Shown here piece by piece: positions 18,126 to 26,537 of a stretch of DNA of 64,000 nt. Below the pieces are notes generated by a model. That model made no database searches and had not been told where the DNA came from. It was given only the letters and a program-made list of their open reading frames with translations. The first letter of the stretch is position 1; each line of letters begins with the position of its first letter. The stretch is from JAIXWP01 sp965247015 (GTDB lineage: Bacteria; Bacteroidota; Bacteroidia; Flavobacteriales_D; Sanyastnellaceae): contig CBDFGG010000004.1 in NCBI GenBank assembly GCA_965247015.1, positions 682,001 through 746,000 on the forward strand. The letters run 5' to 3'. The position numbers were made by a program, and so were the translations under genes.

Positions 18126-19055
18126 AACAGTATTAGTAGCTTTGAACAACTCGTAAACACTTGCCACACCATCTTTCAAATCAATCTTGTGTTTCCAACC
18201 TGATTGATGAATTCTGTCTACATTCATTAATTTACGAGGAGTTCCATTAGGTTTTGAACTATCCCATTCAATAGAACCAGTATATCCAACGGTTGATTGA
18301 ACTAGTTCAGCAAGCTCTTTAATAGAAAGATCACTTCCGGTTCCGACATTCACAAACATCTTCTCGTTATAATTCAGCATGAGATGGAGACATGCTTCAG
18401 CTAAGTCATCTACATGCAAAAATTCGCGAAGTGGACTTCCATCTCCCCATAGGTGAACCGCAGGGGCGTTGGATACTTTTGCTTCGTGAAACTTTCGAAT
18501 CATCGCAGGTAGAACATGCGAGTTATTCAAATCATAATTATCATTCGGACCGTACAAATTCGTTGGCATGGCACTGATGAAATTGCAACCGTACTGATCT
18601 CGATATGCCTCGCACATCTTGATTCCCGCAATCTTTGCAATTGCATAAGGTTCATTAGTTGGCTCTAGTATGCCAGTCAGTAAACTATCCTCTACGAGTG
18701 GCTGTGGTGCCAATTTTGGGTAGATGCAAGAAGACCCAAGAAACAATAACTTCTTCACGCCAGTTGCATAAGACTGATGGATGATATTGCTTTCAATCAT
18801 CAAATTACGATAAATGAAATCAGCGCGATAAACATTATTGGCATGAATGCCACCCACCTTGGCAGCAGCTAAAAAAACATATTCTGGTTTCTCTGAATCG
18901 AAAAAACGAACTACTGCTGACTGATCAACAAGGTCCAATTCTGAAGAACTTCGAGTGACGATATTTTGATAACCCTTCGCCTGAAGCGCTCTAACGATTG
19001 CACTTCCCACCATTCCTCGGTGTCCGGCTACATAGATTTTTGCATCTAAATTCAT
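18117..19055 (-). CDS. fcl: GDP-L-fucose synthase
   Basis: The 312-residue extended SDR enzyme converts GDP-4-keto-6-deoxymannose to GDP-L-fucose with NADPH. The cofactor motif is GHRGMVGSAI near the N-terminus. The catalytic set is SSCIYP and YAIAKIAG (Tyr-x3-Lys), and the family's LYGPNDNY and GDGSPLREFLHVDD motifs are present. The partner enzyme GMD (GDP-mannose 4,6-dehydratase) is not in this window. It ends in the ATGA overlap with the Wzi/RemB-like gene. The sugar product probably feeds the surface glycan of this operon. Confidence 0.96.
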   Translation of the reverse strand: MNLDAKIYVAGHRGMVGSAIVRALQAKGYQNIVTRSSSELDLVDQSAVVRFFDSEKPEYVFLAAAKVGGIHANNVYRADFIYRNLMIESNIIHQSYATGVKKLLFLGSSCIYPKLAPQPLVEDSLLTGILEPTNEPYAIAKIAGIKMCEAYRDQYGCNFISAMPTNLYGPNDNYDLNNSHVLPAMIRKFHEAKVSNAPAVHLWGDGSPLREFLHVDDLAEACLHLMLNYNEKMFVNVGTGSDLSIKELAELVQSTVGYTGSIEWDSSKPNGTPRKLMNVDRIHQSGWKHKIDLKDGVASVYELFKATNTVTE

Positions 19056-19072
19056 AGAGCAAACGTACCATT

Positions 19073-20152
19073 TTAAACCTTAACATCCAAGGCATCACGA
19101 AGGCCATTTCCTACCATCATGAAGCTAAGCACCAAAAGCATGATCAATAATCCCGGAATCAAAGCCAAATAAGCCAGATCAGTTGTGATGTAAGCATAGT
19201 GCTCTCGAATCATATTGCCCCAACTCGGTGCGGGGATTTGGGCTCCCAGTCCCAAAAAGCTTAATCCTGCCTCAATCAAAATCGCCGACGCAAAGTTTGC
19301 TGCTGATATAACTATAATGGGCGACCAAATATTTGGCAAGATGTGTTTAAACATAATACGCAAATCAGAAAAGCCCAAAGCGCGAGAAGCTTCTATGTAC
19401 TCTTTCTCACGAATGCTCAATACTTGTCCTCGAGTAATTCTTGCTACTTCCACCCACATGGTCAAACCGACGGCTAAAAACACTTTCCAAAATCCTGTTC
19501 CGAAAGCAAATGTGATCGCCATCACTAATAGCAATGTGGGCACCGCCCAAATCACATTTGTAAACCACATGATAAGCGCATCTACTTTACCTCGATAATA
19601 ACCTGCGAGCAATCCCAATGTTAGCCCGATTAGTAATGAAATCACAACCGCAATAGCTCCCACACTCAATGATATCACAGTGCCGGCCATTAATCGCGAC
19701 ATCAAATCGCGACCGTACTTATCTGTACCCAATAAATAATTTCGATGTACCATTCGATCAAGAACGTCCTGCTGAGAAGACATTCCTTGAAAATCTGTGA
19801 TGTGAAATACCTTTTCTTCACTTTCTCCGTAAGGAAGCACGTGAAGCGAGTCTCCTAGCCAAGCGACTGATTCGACGGGCAACATCTCACCATCTAATGC
19901 ACGACCGCCATTCCACCATTTCGAAATAAACCCAACCTCACTTCGCTCTTTGATCACTAAAAAATCAACCTCAAATCCAGGCTTCATTCGAGATATAGCT
20001 AGAAATTGATCATTCGCATTGATCGTGTCATCCGGTCGAATCAAAGCTCCTGCAACACTCACTAAGACCATTGCTACAATAAAAATGAGCCCCGCCATCG
20101 CGAGTGGATTTCTTCGAAACTTTCTCCATATTCTAGAATCAGAACTGCTCAT
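19073..20152 (-). CDS. ABC transporter permease, OppC/DppC type
   Basis: The 359-residue inner-membrane permease has an N-terminal helix (about 17-38) and a long periplasmic loop (about 40-140) ending in LLGTDKYGRDLMSRLM, a hallmark of peptide/nickel permeases. Five more helices follow, with the EAA loop EYIEASRALGFSDLRIMFKHILPN that contacts the ATPase. No OppB partner, ATPase or binding protein is nearby, so its complex is completed elsewhere. Its ATG overlaps the glycosyltransferase stop (ATGA) and fcl begins 17 bp after its own stop, so an apparently peptide-type permease is embedded in a polysaccharide operon. Confidence 0.93.
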   Translation of the reverse strand: MSSSDSRIWRKFRRNPLAMAGLIFIVAMVLVSVAGALIRPDDTINANDQFLAISRMKPGFEVDFLVIKERSEVGFISKWWNGGRALDGEMLPVESVAWLGDSLHVLPYGESEEKVFHITDFQGMSSQQDVLDRMVHRNYLLGTDKYGRDLMSRLMAGTVISLSVGAIAVVISLLIGLTLGLLAGYYRGKVDALIMWFTNVIWAVPTLLLVMAITFAFGTGFWKVFLAVGLTMWVEVARITRGQVLSIREKEYIEASRALGFSDLRIMFKHILPNIWSPIIVISAANFASAILIEAGLSFLGLGAQIPAPSWGNMIREHYAYITTDLAYLALIPGLLIMLLVLSFMMVGNGLRDALDVKV

Positions 20153-21243
20153 ATTTTAACGGGACGCCCCTTCCACTTTGGTCTGTACATCGATGCTAAC
20201 AAGGCCACGAATATCGTGTAAAGAGGATAGATTACACTAAAAATTAATGAAGAAAACACTCCTGCTTGTGGCATTTTTAAAGCGCGATATGAGTTGACAA
20301 AATATCGTTCACTCAACCATTTTAAAACAATCACAAACAATAAAAAAACAAGTATTTTATTATTCAAAAAAACTCCAATAGATAGAAATAAATACAAGAT
20401 CGTTGAAACCATACTCAACATTCCAAAACACACCATATCAGCATCTCTCAATCGCGCCGACTTGCCCGCCCAGCGGACCCTTTGATTCAAAAAATCTACT
20501 ACACTATTATTTCCATTCACAAAACAGATAGGCTCTGAAAAGTATACATATCTAACAATACCTGTTTGCTTAGACCTTTCCAACAGGAACATATCGTCCC
20601 CGGATGAAACCGAATGTTCATTCGGTAGGCTATTACTATATATTTTTTTTGAAAAATTGACGTGCGAGCCATTGGCCATCAGTGCTCGTCCAGCCATGGC
20701 CGACCCTCCCGTGATACCATGCAAGTAACTCCATTCGATTTGCTCCCACCGAAAACCACTTCTCAACCCAATAGGAAAAATAATGAGCTCGTCTTCACGA
20801 GTCACCACTCCACTCATGTGATTCCACCAATGATCCGACAAAATAACATCCGCGTCCAATGTGATGATTGATTCATACCGTGAACGTTCTACGCCTGTTC
20901 GCAAAGCACTCTTCTTTCCCTCGCCTCTGTTCTTCAATATTGTCAACTTCTCCCAATTCAATACACACCCCAATTCAATCGCACCTTCTGTATGATCATC
21001 CACAGCAATAATTTCAATCTCATTTACATCCTTTAGTTGTGAATGAAGTTGATGGAGCAATCGCTGTAGTGCATCTACATCATTTCTAAAAGGGATGATG
21101 ATGGATTTGCCTTGTGGATTATTTTTAGATAAAACCGTTGGCGAAGAACTTCGCCAAACCGCCGCCCATCTGAATAATAGGATGCTATAGAAAACAGCCG
21201 TTATCACAGCAAGCCATCCAATTATATCGAGAAGCATGTACAT
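20149..21243 (-). CDS. Family 2 glycosyltransferase, membrane-anchored
   Basis: The 364-residue protein has an N-terminal helix (about 5-27), a GT-A catalytic domain and two or three C-terminal helices. Catalytic motifs are IIPFRND, AVDDHTEGA, the DxD-like TLDADVILSD, GDDMFLLER and the processive-type QRVRW. It most likely transfers a sugar on the cytoplasmic face for lipid or exopolysaccharide assembly. It is the first gene of the minus-strand polysaccharide unit. A palindrome of the ACCGAA-N6-TTCGGT family lies inside it. Acceptor and donor are unknown. Confidence 0.9.
   Translation of the reverse strand: MYMLLDIIGWLAVITAVFYSILLFRWAAVWRSSSPTVLSKNNPQGKSIIIPFRNDVDALQRLLHQLHSQLKDVNEIEIIAVDDHTEGAIELGCVLNWEKLTILKNRGEGKKSALRTGVERSRYESIITLDADVILSDHWWNHMSGVVTREDELIIFPIGLRSGFRWEQIEWSYLHGITGGSAMAGRALMANGSHVNFSKKIYSNSLPNEHSVSSGDDMFLLERSKQTGIVRYVYFSEPICFVNGNNSVVDFLNQRVRWAGKSARLRDADMVCFGMLSMVSTILYLFLSIGVFLNNKILVFLLFVIVLKWLSERYFVNSYRALKMPQAGVFSSLIFSVIYPLYTIFVALLASMYRPKWKGRPVKI
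20609..20626. repeat. ACCGAA/TTCGGT palindrome, copy 2
   Basis: ACCGAATGTTCATTCGGT has perfect 8-bp arms with a TT centre. It lies within the glycosyltransferase coding sequence, where the minus-strand frame reads P-N-E-H-S-V. Confidence 0.8.
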
Positions 21244-21252
21244 TTACATCGA

Positions 21253-21282
21253 CGAAAGTAAATAAAAAGCAGTGAGCGCAAA
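21253..21282 (-). promoter_or_regulatory. Candidate promoter of the polysaccharide operon
   Basis: On the minus strand TTTG (21279-21282) is separated by 18 nt from TACTTTCG (21253-21260), one mismatch from TAnnTTTG. The -7 element ends nine bases before the glycosyltransferase ATG. The -33 part overlaps the start region of the divergent ruvC. Confidence 0.45.
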
Positions 21283-21835
21283 AGAAAGAATCATCTTAGG
21301 AATTGACCCCGGAACCTCTATTCTAGGTTATGGAATCATCAAAGTAGAAGGCAAAAAAATGTCGCTCATCGTCATGGGAGTTATTCGTCTTGATAAGATT
21401 GAAGATCATCACTTAAAGCTGCAAAAAATATTTGAACGTTGCATCGAACTCATCGATGGTTTTCATCCTGATGAACTCGCGATTGAAGCACCTTTCTTTG
21501 GAAAAAACGTTCAGTCGATGCTCAAACTCGGCCGTGCACAAGGCGTTGCGATTGCCGCTGCATTGAGCCGACAGCTTCCTGTGGTAGAATACGCTCCACG
21601 AAAAATCAAGCAAAGTATCACTGGAAATGGAGCAGCATCAAAAGAACAAGTAGCGGCCATGCTTCAGCAAACATTAAAAATTCCAGCTGCTGATATGCCC
21701 GAAAAACTCGATGCCACCGATGGTCTCGCCGCAGCAGTCTGTCACTTCTATCAAAGCAATACTGTAACAGGCGCTGGAAAAAGCTTTACAGGTTGGTCTT
21801 CATTCTTAAAAAACAATCCCGGCCGACTGAAGTAA
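21272..21835 (+). CDS. ruvC: Holliday junction resolvase RuvC
   Basis: The 187-residue endonuclease cuts Holliday junctions within the RuvABC complex. The first acidic residue lies in LGIDPGTSILGYG, the second in LAIEAPFFGKNVQS, and the C-terminal pair in KLDATDGLAAAVCHF. The start is GTG at 21272. The last ~20 residues after CHFYQ are extra and basic. Its stop codon directly abuts the convergent ddl stop. Confidence 0.97.
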   Translation: MSAKERIILGIDPGTSILGYGIIKVEGKKMSLIVMGVIRLDKIEDHHLKLQKIFERCIELIDGFHPDELAIEAPFFGKNVQSMLKLGRAQGVAIAAALSRQLPVVEYAPRKIKQSITGNGAASKEQVAAMLQQTLKIPAADMPEKLDATDGLAAAVCHFYQSNTVTGAGKSFTGWSSFLKNNPGRLK

Positions 21836-22804
21836 CTAGAAACAACTTTCGATGACAGTCGAAATCAATTCTGTCTTCGAAATACCTATCACTGCTGCTT
21901 GTTGAGGAATTATAGACGCTTCCGTAAATCCAGGAACAGTGTTGATTTCAACAACAAATGTTTCCTTGCCGCGAATCAAGAAATCGATGCGAATCATTCC
22001 TTTGCAATCCATCTTCTTGTAAATATCCTCACAGCTGCGCTGAATTTTTTCTCTAATGTGATCCGGAATTCGAGCAGGAGTTATTTCTTCCGAAGCTCCT
22101 TGATATTTTGCTTCAAAATCAAAAAACTCTTTCTTGCTCACAATCTCTGTAATGGGCAATGCCATTGGCTTCCCATTATAAATAATCACACCGCAAGTAA
22201 CCTCCGTTCCAGCAATAAACTCTTCGATAATCACCTCAGAGTCTTCCACAAACGCCTTATCCAAAGCGAGGTGTAGCTCTTCTGGTTTATTTACACGTGA
22301 AGTTCCAATACTACTTCCCCCACAATTCGGTTTTACAAAACAAGGCAAGCCCAAATTCTGTGTGATGAATGAAACACTATATGGTTCGTGTTTTTTCAGC
22401 ACAATAGATTTTGCCACTTGATATCCAAAAACTCCTAAGGTGCGAGTGGTCGCTTTTTTATTGAATGTCACAGCCATGTTCAGCACATCGCCCGTCGTGT
22501 GGGGAATCCCTAGCATCGCAAAATAGCCCTGTAGCTTGCCATCTTCACCAGGAGTGCCATGCACGATGATAAATGCGCCATCGAAACGATGGATCTGTTG
22601 ACCATCTACTACACTAAAATCATTTCTATCAATAGGTAGATTTGCACCATTCACTTCTGCATACCACTCCTTTCTTCCAATCACTATTTTGGTAGGAGTA
22701 TATTTCTCACGGTCGATGTTGTTCATGACCATTTCAGCGCTGCGCATTGAAACCGCCGCTTCACCGCTGTATCCGCCACATACTACCGCTATTCTCTTTT
22801 TCAT
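21836..22804 (-). CDS. ddl: D-alanine--D-alanine ligase
   Basis: This ATP-grasp ligase makes D-Ala-D-Ala for peptidoglycan. I chose the ATG at 22802-22804, giving 322 residues starting MKKRIAVVCGGYSGE; an upstream in-frame ATG would add 17 non-conserved residues. Motifs include VHGTPGEDGKLQGY, LPCFVKPNCGGSSIGTS, the EEFIAGTEVTCGV strand, and the metal site with EINTVPGFTEASIIPQ. It converges with ruvC with no gap. Confidence 0.96.
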   Translation of the reverse strand: MKKRIAVVCGGYSGEAAVSMRSAEMVMNNIDREKYTPTKIVIGRKEWYAEVNGANLPIDRNDFSVVDGQQIHRFDGAFIIVHGTPGEDGKLQGYFAMLGIPHTTGDVLNMAVTFNKKATTRTLGVFGYQVAKSIVLKKHEPYSVSFITQNLGLPCFVKPNCGGSSIGTSRVNKPEELHLALDKAFVEDSEVIIEEFIAGTEVTCGVIIYNGKPMALPITEIVSKKEFFDFEAKYQGASEEITPARIPDHIREKIQRSCEDIYKKMDCKGMIRIDFLIRGKETFVVEINTVPGFTEASIIPQQAAVIGISKTELISTVIESCF

Positions 22805-22938
22805 AGTGAATGATTTTAGGCCTCTAAAGTCGGACATCAAACAAAATAAATCCAATCAAATTACCTTTCTCTTTGAACAAACTCATGTTTAATCCCAAGG
22901 CAAATATTTGTTATCATTGCATTATAATAATTCAGACC

Positions 22939-24054
22939 ATGTTTAAGAAGATTCTTCTAGGAAGTTTCGTTGCGCTAAGCGCTTCAGCAACTATCGCTCA
23001 AAGCGGATATCAATTCACTAACACCTCTAATGTCAAGGGCTTCGAAGTGGAAGACCAATGCCAGACAGGCACATGCTGGAGCTTTGCTACAGTATCTTTT
23101 CTAGAAGCGGAAATCATGAGACAAGGTCTTCCTCCGGTTGATCTATCTGAGATGTTCAACGTCCGCGTTACGTACCCTTTGAAAGCACAGAGCTATGTTC
23201 GTTTTCAAGGAAAACAACAATTTGGTCCAGGTGGCTTAAGCCATGATGTGATCAGCACTCTACGCTCACACGGGCTTGTTCCTGAATCTGCATACACCGG
23301 ATTGAAAGGAAGCGAAAAACTACACAATCACAGCTCACTTGATGCACTCTTAGAAGGTACCGTTAAAACGGTTCTTTCATCAAAGCTCAATGAATCGGGA
23401 GATGATTGGATGACTGCAGTAAATGGTATTCTTGACGCATACATCGGACCTCTGCCAACTGAATTCGACTTCCAAGGAAAAAAATATACCCCGGCATCAT
23501 TCCGCGATGCAATGAAAATCAATGCTGATAATTATGTCAGCCTTTCTTCTTTTACACATCATCCATTTTACACCAACTTCGTTCTTGAAGTTCCAGACAA
23601 CTGGGCAAAGGGAGCATTCATGAATCTACCGTTAGATGAATTCCATAAAGTGATTGATTATGCTTTAGACAATGGCTACACCATTGCATGGGATGCTGAT
23701 GTTAGTGAGAAAGGATTTTCTTTCAGCAATGGCCTAGCGATTGTGCCAAGCGAGCCGATTTCTAAAGATGAATTCGGTAAAAAAATCCATCTAGAAAAAA
23801 CCATCGATCAAAAGATTCGTCAAAAAGCTTTCGATGAATTTGAAACTACTGATGATCACTTAATGCACATTACTGGCAAAGCAAAGGACCAAAACGGAAA
23901 CGTTTACTATATCATTAAAAACTCTTGGGGAACTCAAAATCCCTTTGGTGGATATCAATACGTTTCATCTTCATATCTGCGTTACAAAACTGTTAGCATA
24001 GTCCTTCACAAAGACGGAATACCTGCTGATATCAAGAAAAAAATCGGCATGTAA
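22939..24054 (+). CDS. Secreted C1-family cysteine peptidase (bleomycin hydrolase/PepC-like)
   Basis: The 371-residue protein starts at the ATG at 22939; the longer frame adds 22 residues ahead of the signal peptide. The signal peptide is about residues 1-20 (ATIA before Q). The catalytic Cys is C46 in QCQTGTCWSFAT; the His lies in DDHLMHITG and the Asn in YIIKNSWGT, an order and spacing typical of the PepC/bleomycin hydrolase branch. Unlike cytoplasmic PepC it is exported. It is followed by the transglycosylase gene 6 bp later. Substrate unknown. Confidence 0.9.
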   Translation: MFKKILLGSFVALSASATIAQSGYQFTNTSNVKGFEVEDQCQTGTCWSFATVSFLEAEIMRQGLPPVDLSEMFNVRVTYPLKAQSYVRFQGKQQFGPGGLSHDVISTLRSHGLVPESAYTGLKGSEKLHNHSSLDALLEGTVKTVLSSKLNESGDDWMTAVNGILDAYIGPLPTEFDFQGKKYTPASFRDAMKINADNYVSLSSFTHHPFYTNFVLEVPDNWAKGAFMNLPLDEFHKVIDYALDNGYTIAWDADVSEKGFSFSNGLAIVPSEPISKDEFGKKIHLEKTIDQKIRQKAFDEFETTDDHLMHITGKAKDQNGNVYYIIKNSWGTQNPFGGYQYVSSSYLRYKTVSIVLHKDGIPADIKKKIGM

Positions 24055-24060
24055 TCGTTT

Positions 24061-24840
24061 ATGGCAGAGAAAGAAAAAAAGGCTAGCCCCGCAAAAAAAA
24101 GAAGTATAGGTAAAAGAATATGGCGCTTCATCTGGAAGTCGACCATGTGGTTTTTCATTATCTCTATTTCCCTTGTGATTTTGTATCGATGGGTCAATCC
24201 TCCTATCACCATCCTTCAAATCCAAGAAAGATGCGACTGCCCCGAAGGATCCGAATACCGTCAAGAATGGGTGGATGCTGAAGATATTTCTCTATACATG
24301 AAACTTGCTGTAGTGGCAAGTGAGGACAACAACTTCATGAAGCACAATGGACTCGATTGGGGGGCAATTGAAAAAGCTAAGAAGTATAACGCTACGCATA
24401 AAAAGAAGCGCGGTGCGAGCACCATCAGCCAACAAGTAGCAAAGAATGTTTTCCTCTGGCCTAGCAGAACGTGGATTAGAAAAGGATTCGAGGTTTACTT
24501 CACTTATCTCATAGAATTTTTCTGGTCGAAAGAAAGAATCATGGAAGTCTATCTCAATGTGATTGAAATGGGGCCTTGTAAATTCGGAGTGGGTGCTGCG
24601 GCGAAAGATTACTTCAAAACAAGTGCATCCAAACTCTCGCGTGAACAAGCGGCACTCATTGCTGGAAGTCTACCCAATCCAAAGAAATTTAATCCTGGCA
24701 GACCCTCTGGATATTTACTTAAAAGACAAGCAGCCATTACACGTTTGATGCGCTTAATTGGAGATAAATACTTCGAACGTTACGCTGACGGAGTTCCTGA
24801 AGAAGAACTAGAAAAGGAGAAAGAAGGACTGGATGATTAA
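24061..24840 (+). CDS. mtgA: Monofunctional biosynthetic peptidoglycan transglycosylase
   Basis: This 259-residue GT51 enzyme polymerises lipid II into glycan strands. A basic cytoplasmic N-terminus is followed by one membrane helix (about 22-44). GT51 motifs are present: ASEDNNFMKHNGLDW with the catalytic Glu, RGASTISQQVAKNVFLW, KERIMEVYLNVIEMG and AALIAGSLPNPKKFNP. There is no transpeptidase domain, so it is the monofunctional type. The last codons overlap the convergent barrel gene by four bases. Confidence 0.95.
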   Translation: MAEKEKKASPAKKRSIGKRIWRFIWKSTMWFFIISISLVILYRWVNPPITILQIQERCDCPEGSEYRQEWVDAEDISLYMKLAVVASEDNNFMKHNGLDWGAIEKAKKYNATHKKKRGASTISQQVAKNVFLWPSRTWIRKGFEVYFTYLIEFFWSKERIMEVYLNVIEMGPCKFGVGAAAKDYFKTSASKLSREQAALIAGSLPNPKKFNPGRPSGYLLKRQAAITRLMRLIGDKYFERYADGVPEEELEKEKEGLDD

Positions 24841-25376
24841 AATCCAATACTAAAACCCGCTCTAAAAACAGGATATACAAATGGAGATTTCGGATCCTGG
24901 ATCACATCGTAAAGAAGCATTATAAAAAACCCTCCATTCTCATCACCTTCCTGATATCCTATGCCCGCAAGGCATGCAGGAAAATTGTATCTGAAAGTTT
25001 GTCCTTCGAACTGCTCACTCACGAATACCTGCGTCAATTCTACTTGACCCAAAACTTTATCCCAGGCCTTTGCTCTAGTAAAAAGAGATGGTCCTACAGT
25101 TTGAAATTTATAAAGTGAGTTTCCAATGTAATTGTAATCTACCCCAACACCTGCGCCCAACCATTCGGTAAGCTTGTAACCAACTTGAGGATTGACATTC
25201 ACAACGAGATAATCCCCGAATGCAAGACCTAACCCACCTCCGAAGAACAAGCGTTCTGCAAATTCTGATTTCTCCTTTTTTGGTTTTGATTCTGCACTTG
25301 GAACGCCATAGTCGTCATCCTGAGAGAATGCACAAACCGATAAAAATAAGCCGAGTGCTACAAGACTAATTTTCAT
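24837..25376 (-). CDS. Putative small outer-membrane beta-barrel protein
   Basis: The 179 residues include a signal peptide (about 1-18, CAFS before Q) and an acidic/basic linker (about 19-42). Eight or so amphipathic strands follow, rich in Gly, Tyr and Phe, ending in the terminal Phe of GFSIGF, which is characteristic of outer-membrane barrels. No specific family is recognised. It lies 10 bp after the T9SS propeller gene and is probably in the same transcript. Confidence 0.75.
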   Translation of the reverse strand: MKISLVALGLFLSVCAFSQDDDYGVPSAESKPKKEKSEFAERLFFGGGLGLAFGDYLVVNVNPQVGYKLTEWLGAGVGVDYNYIGNSLYKFQTVGPSLFTRAKAWDKVLGQVELTQVFVSEQFEGQTFRYNFPACLAGIGYQEGDENGGFFIMLLYDVIQDPKSPFVYPVFRAGFSIGF

Positions 25377-25386
25377 ACACAGTATA

Positions 25387-26466
25387 TTATTTAGACTTTA
25401 CAATTTGAATGGTTTCAGTAAAGCTTTCGCCCTTTACAACAACACTGTAAGCTCCTGACTCCAAACTCAAGCCAGCCAACAGCACTCTGTGTTTTGTTGC
25501 TGGCAGATTTTCATTCAATAAGACACTTACAAGTCTACCATTCATATCGAATATTTGTGCATTAACAAATTCCGCCTTTGACAAAGTAAACTCAATGAAT
25601 GAAGACTCTGTAATCGGATTAGGAAAAACAGAAAGACCGACCGAACGTTCGTTCGGTTCAGAAACGCTACTTGAAACATCAAATCCTACGAAAGTAACCG
25701 TTTCATTTCCAGAATTAGGTATAATTAAAGTATCTATCTCTTCTGCATAACAAATATCCGCTGGCAAAGACAAACCCGGCGCGGTTACAATTTCATTCAC
25801 CGTAAAATTGCTTGAGAATCGTGTAATACGTGTTGGACTCCAAGAACTCACATAGAAATTACCATACAAGTCATTGTCAATTCCATCGCAACTACCAAGG
25901 GTAGTCGACGTGAGTGTGGTAACGCTATAGTCCGCAAGTGAAATGGCCTTGATAGGTGCATTCGCTCCCCAATTCACGAATACCAATCGATTATTATCAC
26001 CATCATAGACAATTCCATTTGGAGTGGTCCCCGTGTTTGCAACAATAGTGGTTACAACAGGATTAGACAAGTCTGTTATATCAATTTGATGAACTTTCAA
26101 CAAAGCAAAATCAGTTACCCAAATTTTGCTCTCCCCGTCGCTGGCCATGCCATTTAAAAATGATGCCCCACTTATGATTTGATTCATTAATTCCGATCCA
26201 TCACCTAGATTGTATCCCTTCACACTATTTCCGACAATAGCAAACAAAATATCATTCATTATTTCCATCCCATATTGGGCTGCGGGAATAGATCCAAACT
26301 CTTGAATTGGATTTCCGTCTCCATCCACCTCTATGATATTATTCCCATTACTCACGAAAAATCGACCCGAAATATGATCATACTCTACAGATTCAATATC
26401 TATGAGATTCTGACTAAAAGAGGAAATGCTTGTTAAAGCTAAAAATGCAAAGGCGATTTTTTTCAT
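25387..26466 (-). CDS. T9SS-exported beta-propeller protein with type A sorting domain
   Basis: The start chosen is the ATG at 26464-26466, which gives a clean signal peptide (MKKIAFAFLALTSISSFS before Q) and a 359-residue protein. The frame can extend 20 codons upstream, but that adds a region before the signal. Repeated NHL/SMP-30-like propeller blades (GxxYDGDNNRLVFV, GIDNDLYGNFYVSSW) occupy about 20-270. A T9SS type A sorting domain follows, from SVFPNP through IFDMNGRLV to a basic VKSK end. A palindrome copy lies in the linker just before the sorting domain. Surface-located or released; ligand unknown. Confidence 0.85.
   Translation of the reverse strand: MKKIAFAFLALTSISSFSQNLIDIESVEYDHISGRFFVSNGNNIIEVDGDGNPIQEFGSIPAAQYGMEIMNDILFAIVGNSVKGYNLGDGSELMNQIISGASFLNGMASDGESKIWVTDFALLKVHQIDITDLSNPVVTTIVANTGTTPNGIVYDGDNNRLVFVNWGANAPIKAISLADYSVTTLTSTTLGSCDGIDNDLYGNFYVSSWSPTRITRFSSNFTVNEIVTAPGLSLPADICYAEEIDTLIIPNSGNETVTFVGFDVSSSVSEPNERSVGLSVFPNPITESSFIEFTLSKAEFVNAQIFDMNGRLVSVLLNENLPATKHRVLLAGLSLESGAYSVVVKGESFTETIQIVKSK
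25640..25657. repeat. ACCGAA/TTCGGT palindrome, copy 3
   Basis: ACCGAACGTTCGTTCGGT has perfect 8-bp arms with a TT centre. It falls in the linker between the propeller and the sorting domain of the T9SS protein. Confidence 0.8.
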
Positions 26467-26501
26467 AGGAGGTTTAATATAGACCGTAAATATGCAAAGA
26501 G

Positions 26502-26533
26502 ATTGAACATCAAACATCATTATCATACTTTTG
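26502..26533 (+). promoter_or_regulatory. Candidate purK promoter
   Basis: ATTG (26502-26505), 20 nt, then TACTTTTG (26526-26533), a perfect -7 consensus. The ATG is only four bases beyond the -7 element, so the mRNA is predicted to be leaderless. Confidence 0.6.
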
Positions 26534-26537
26534 CACC

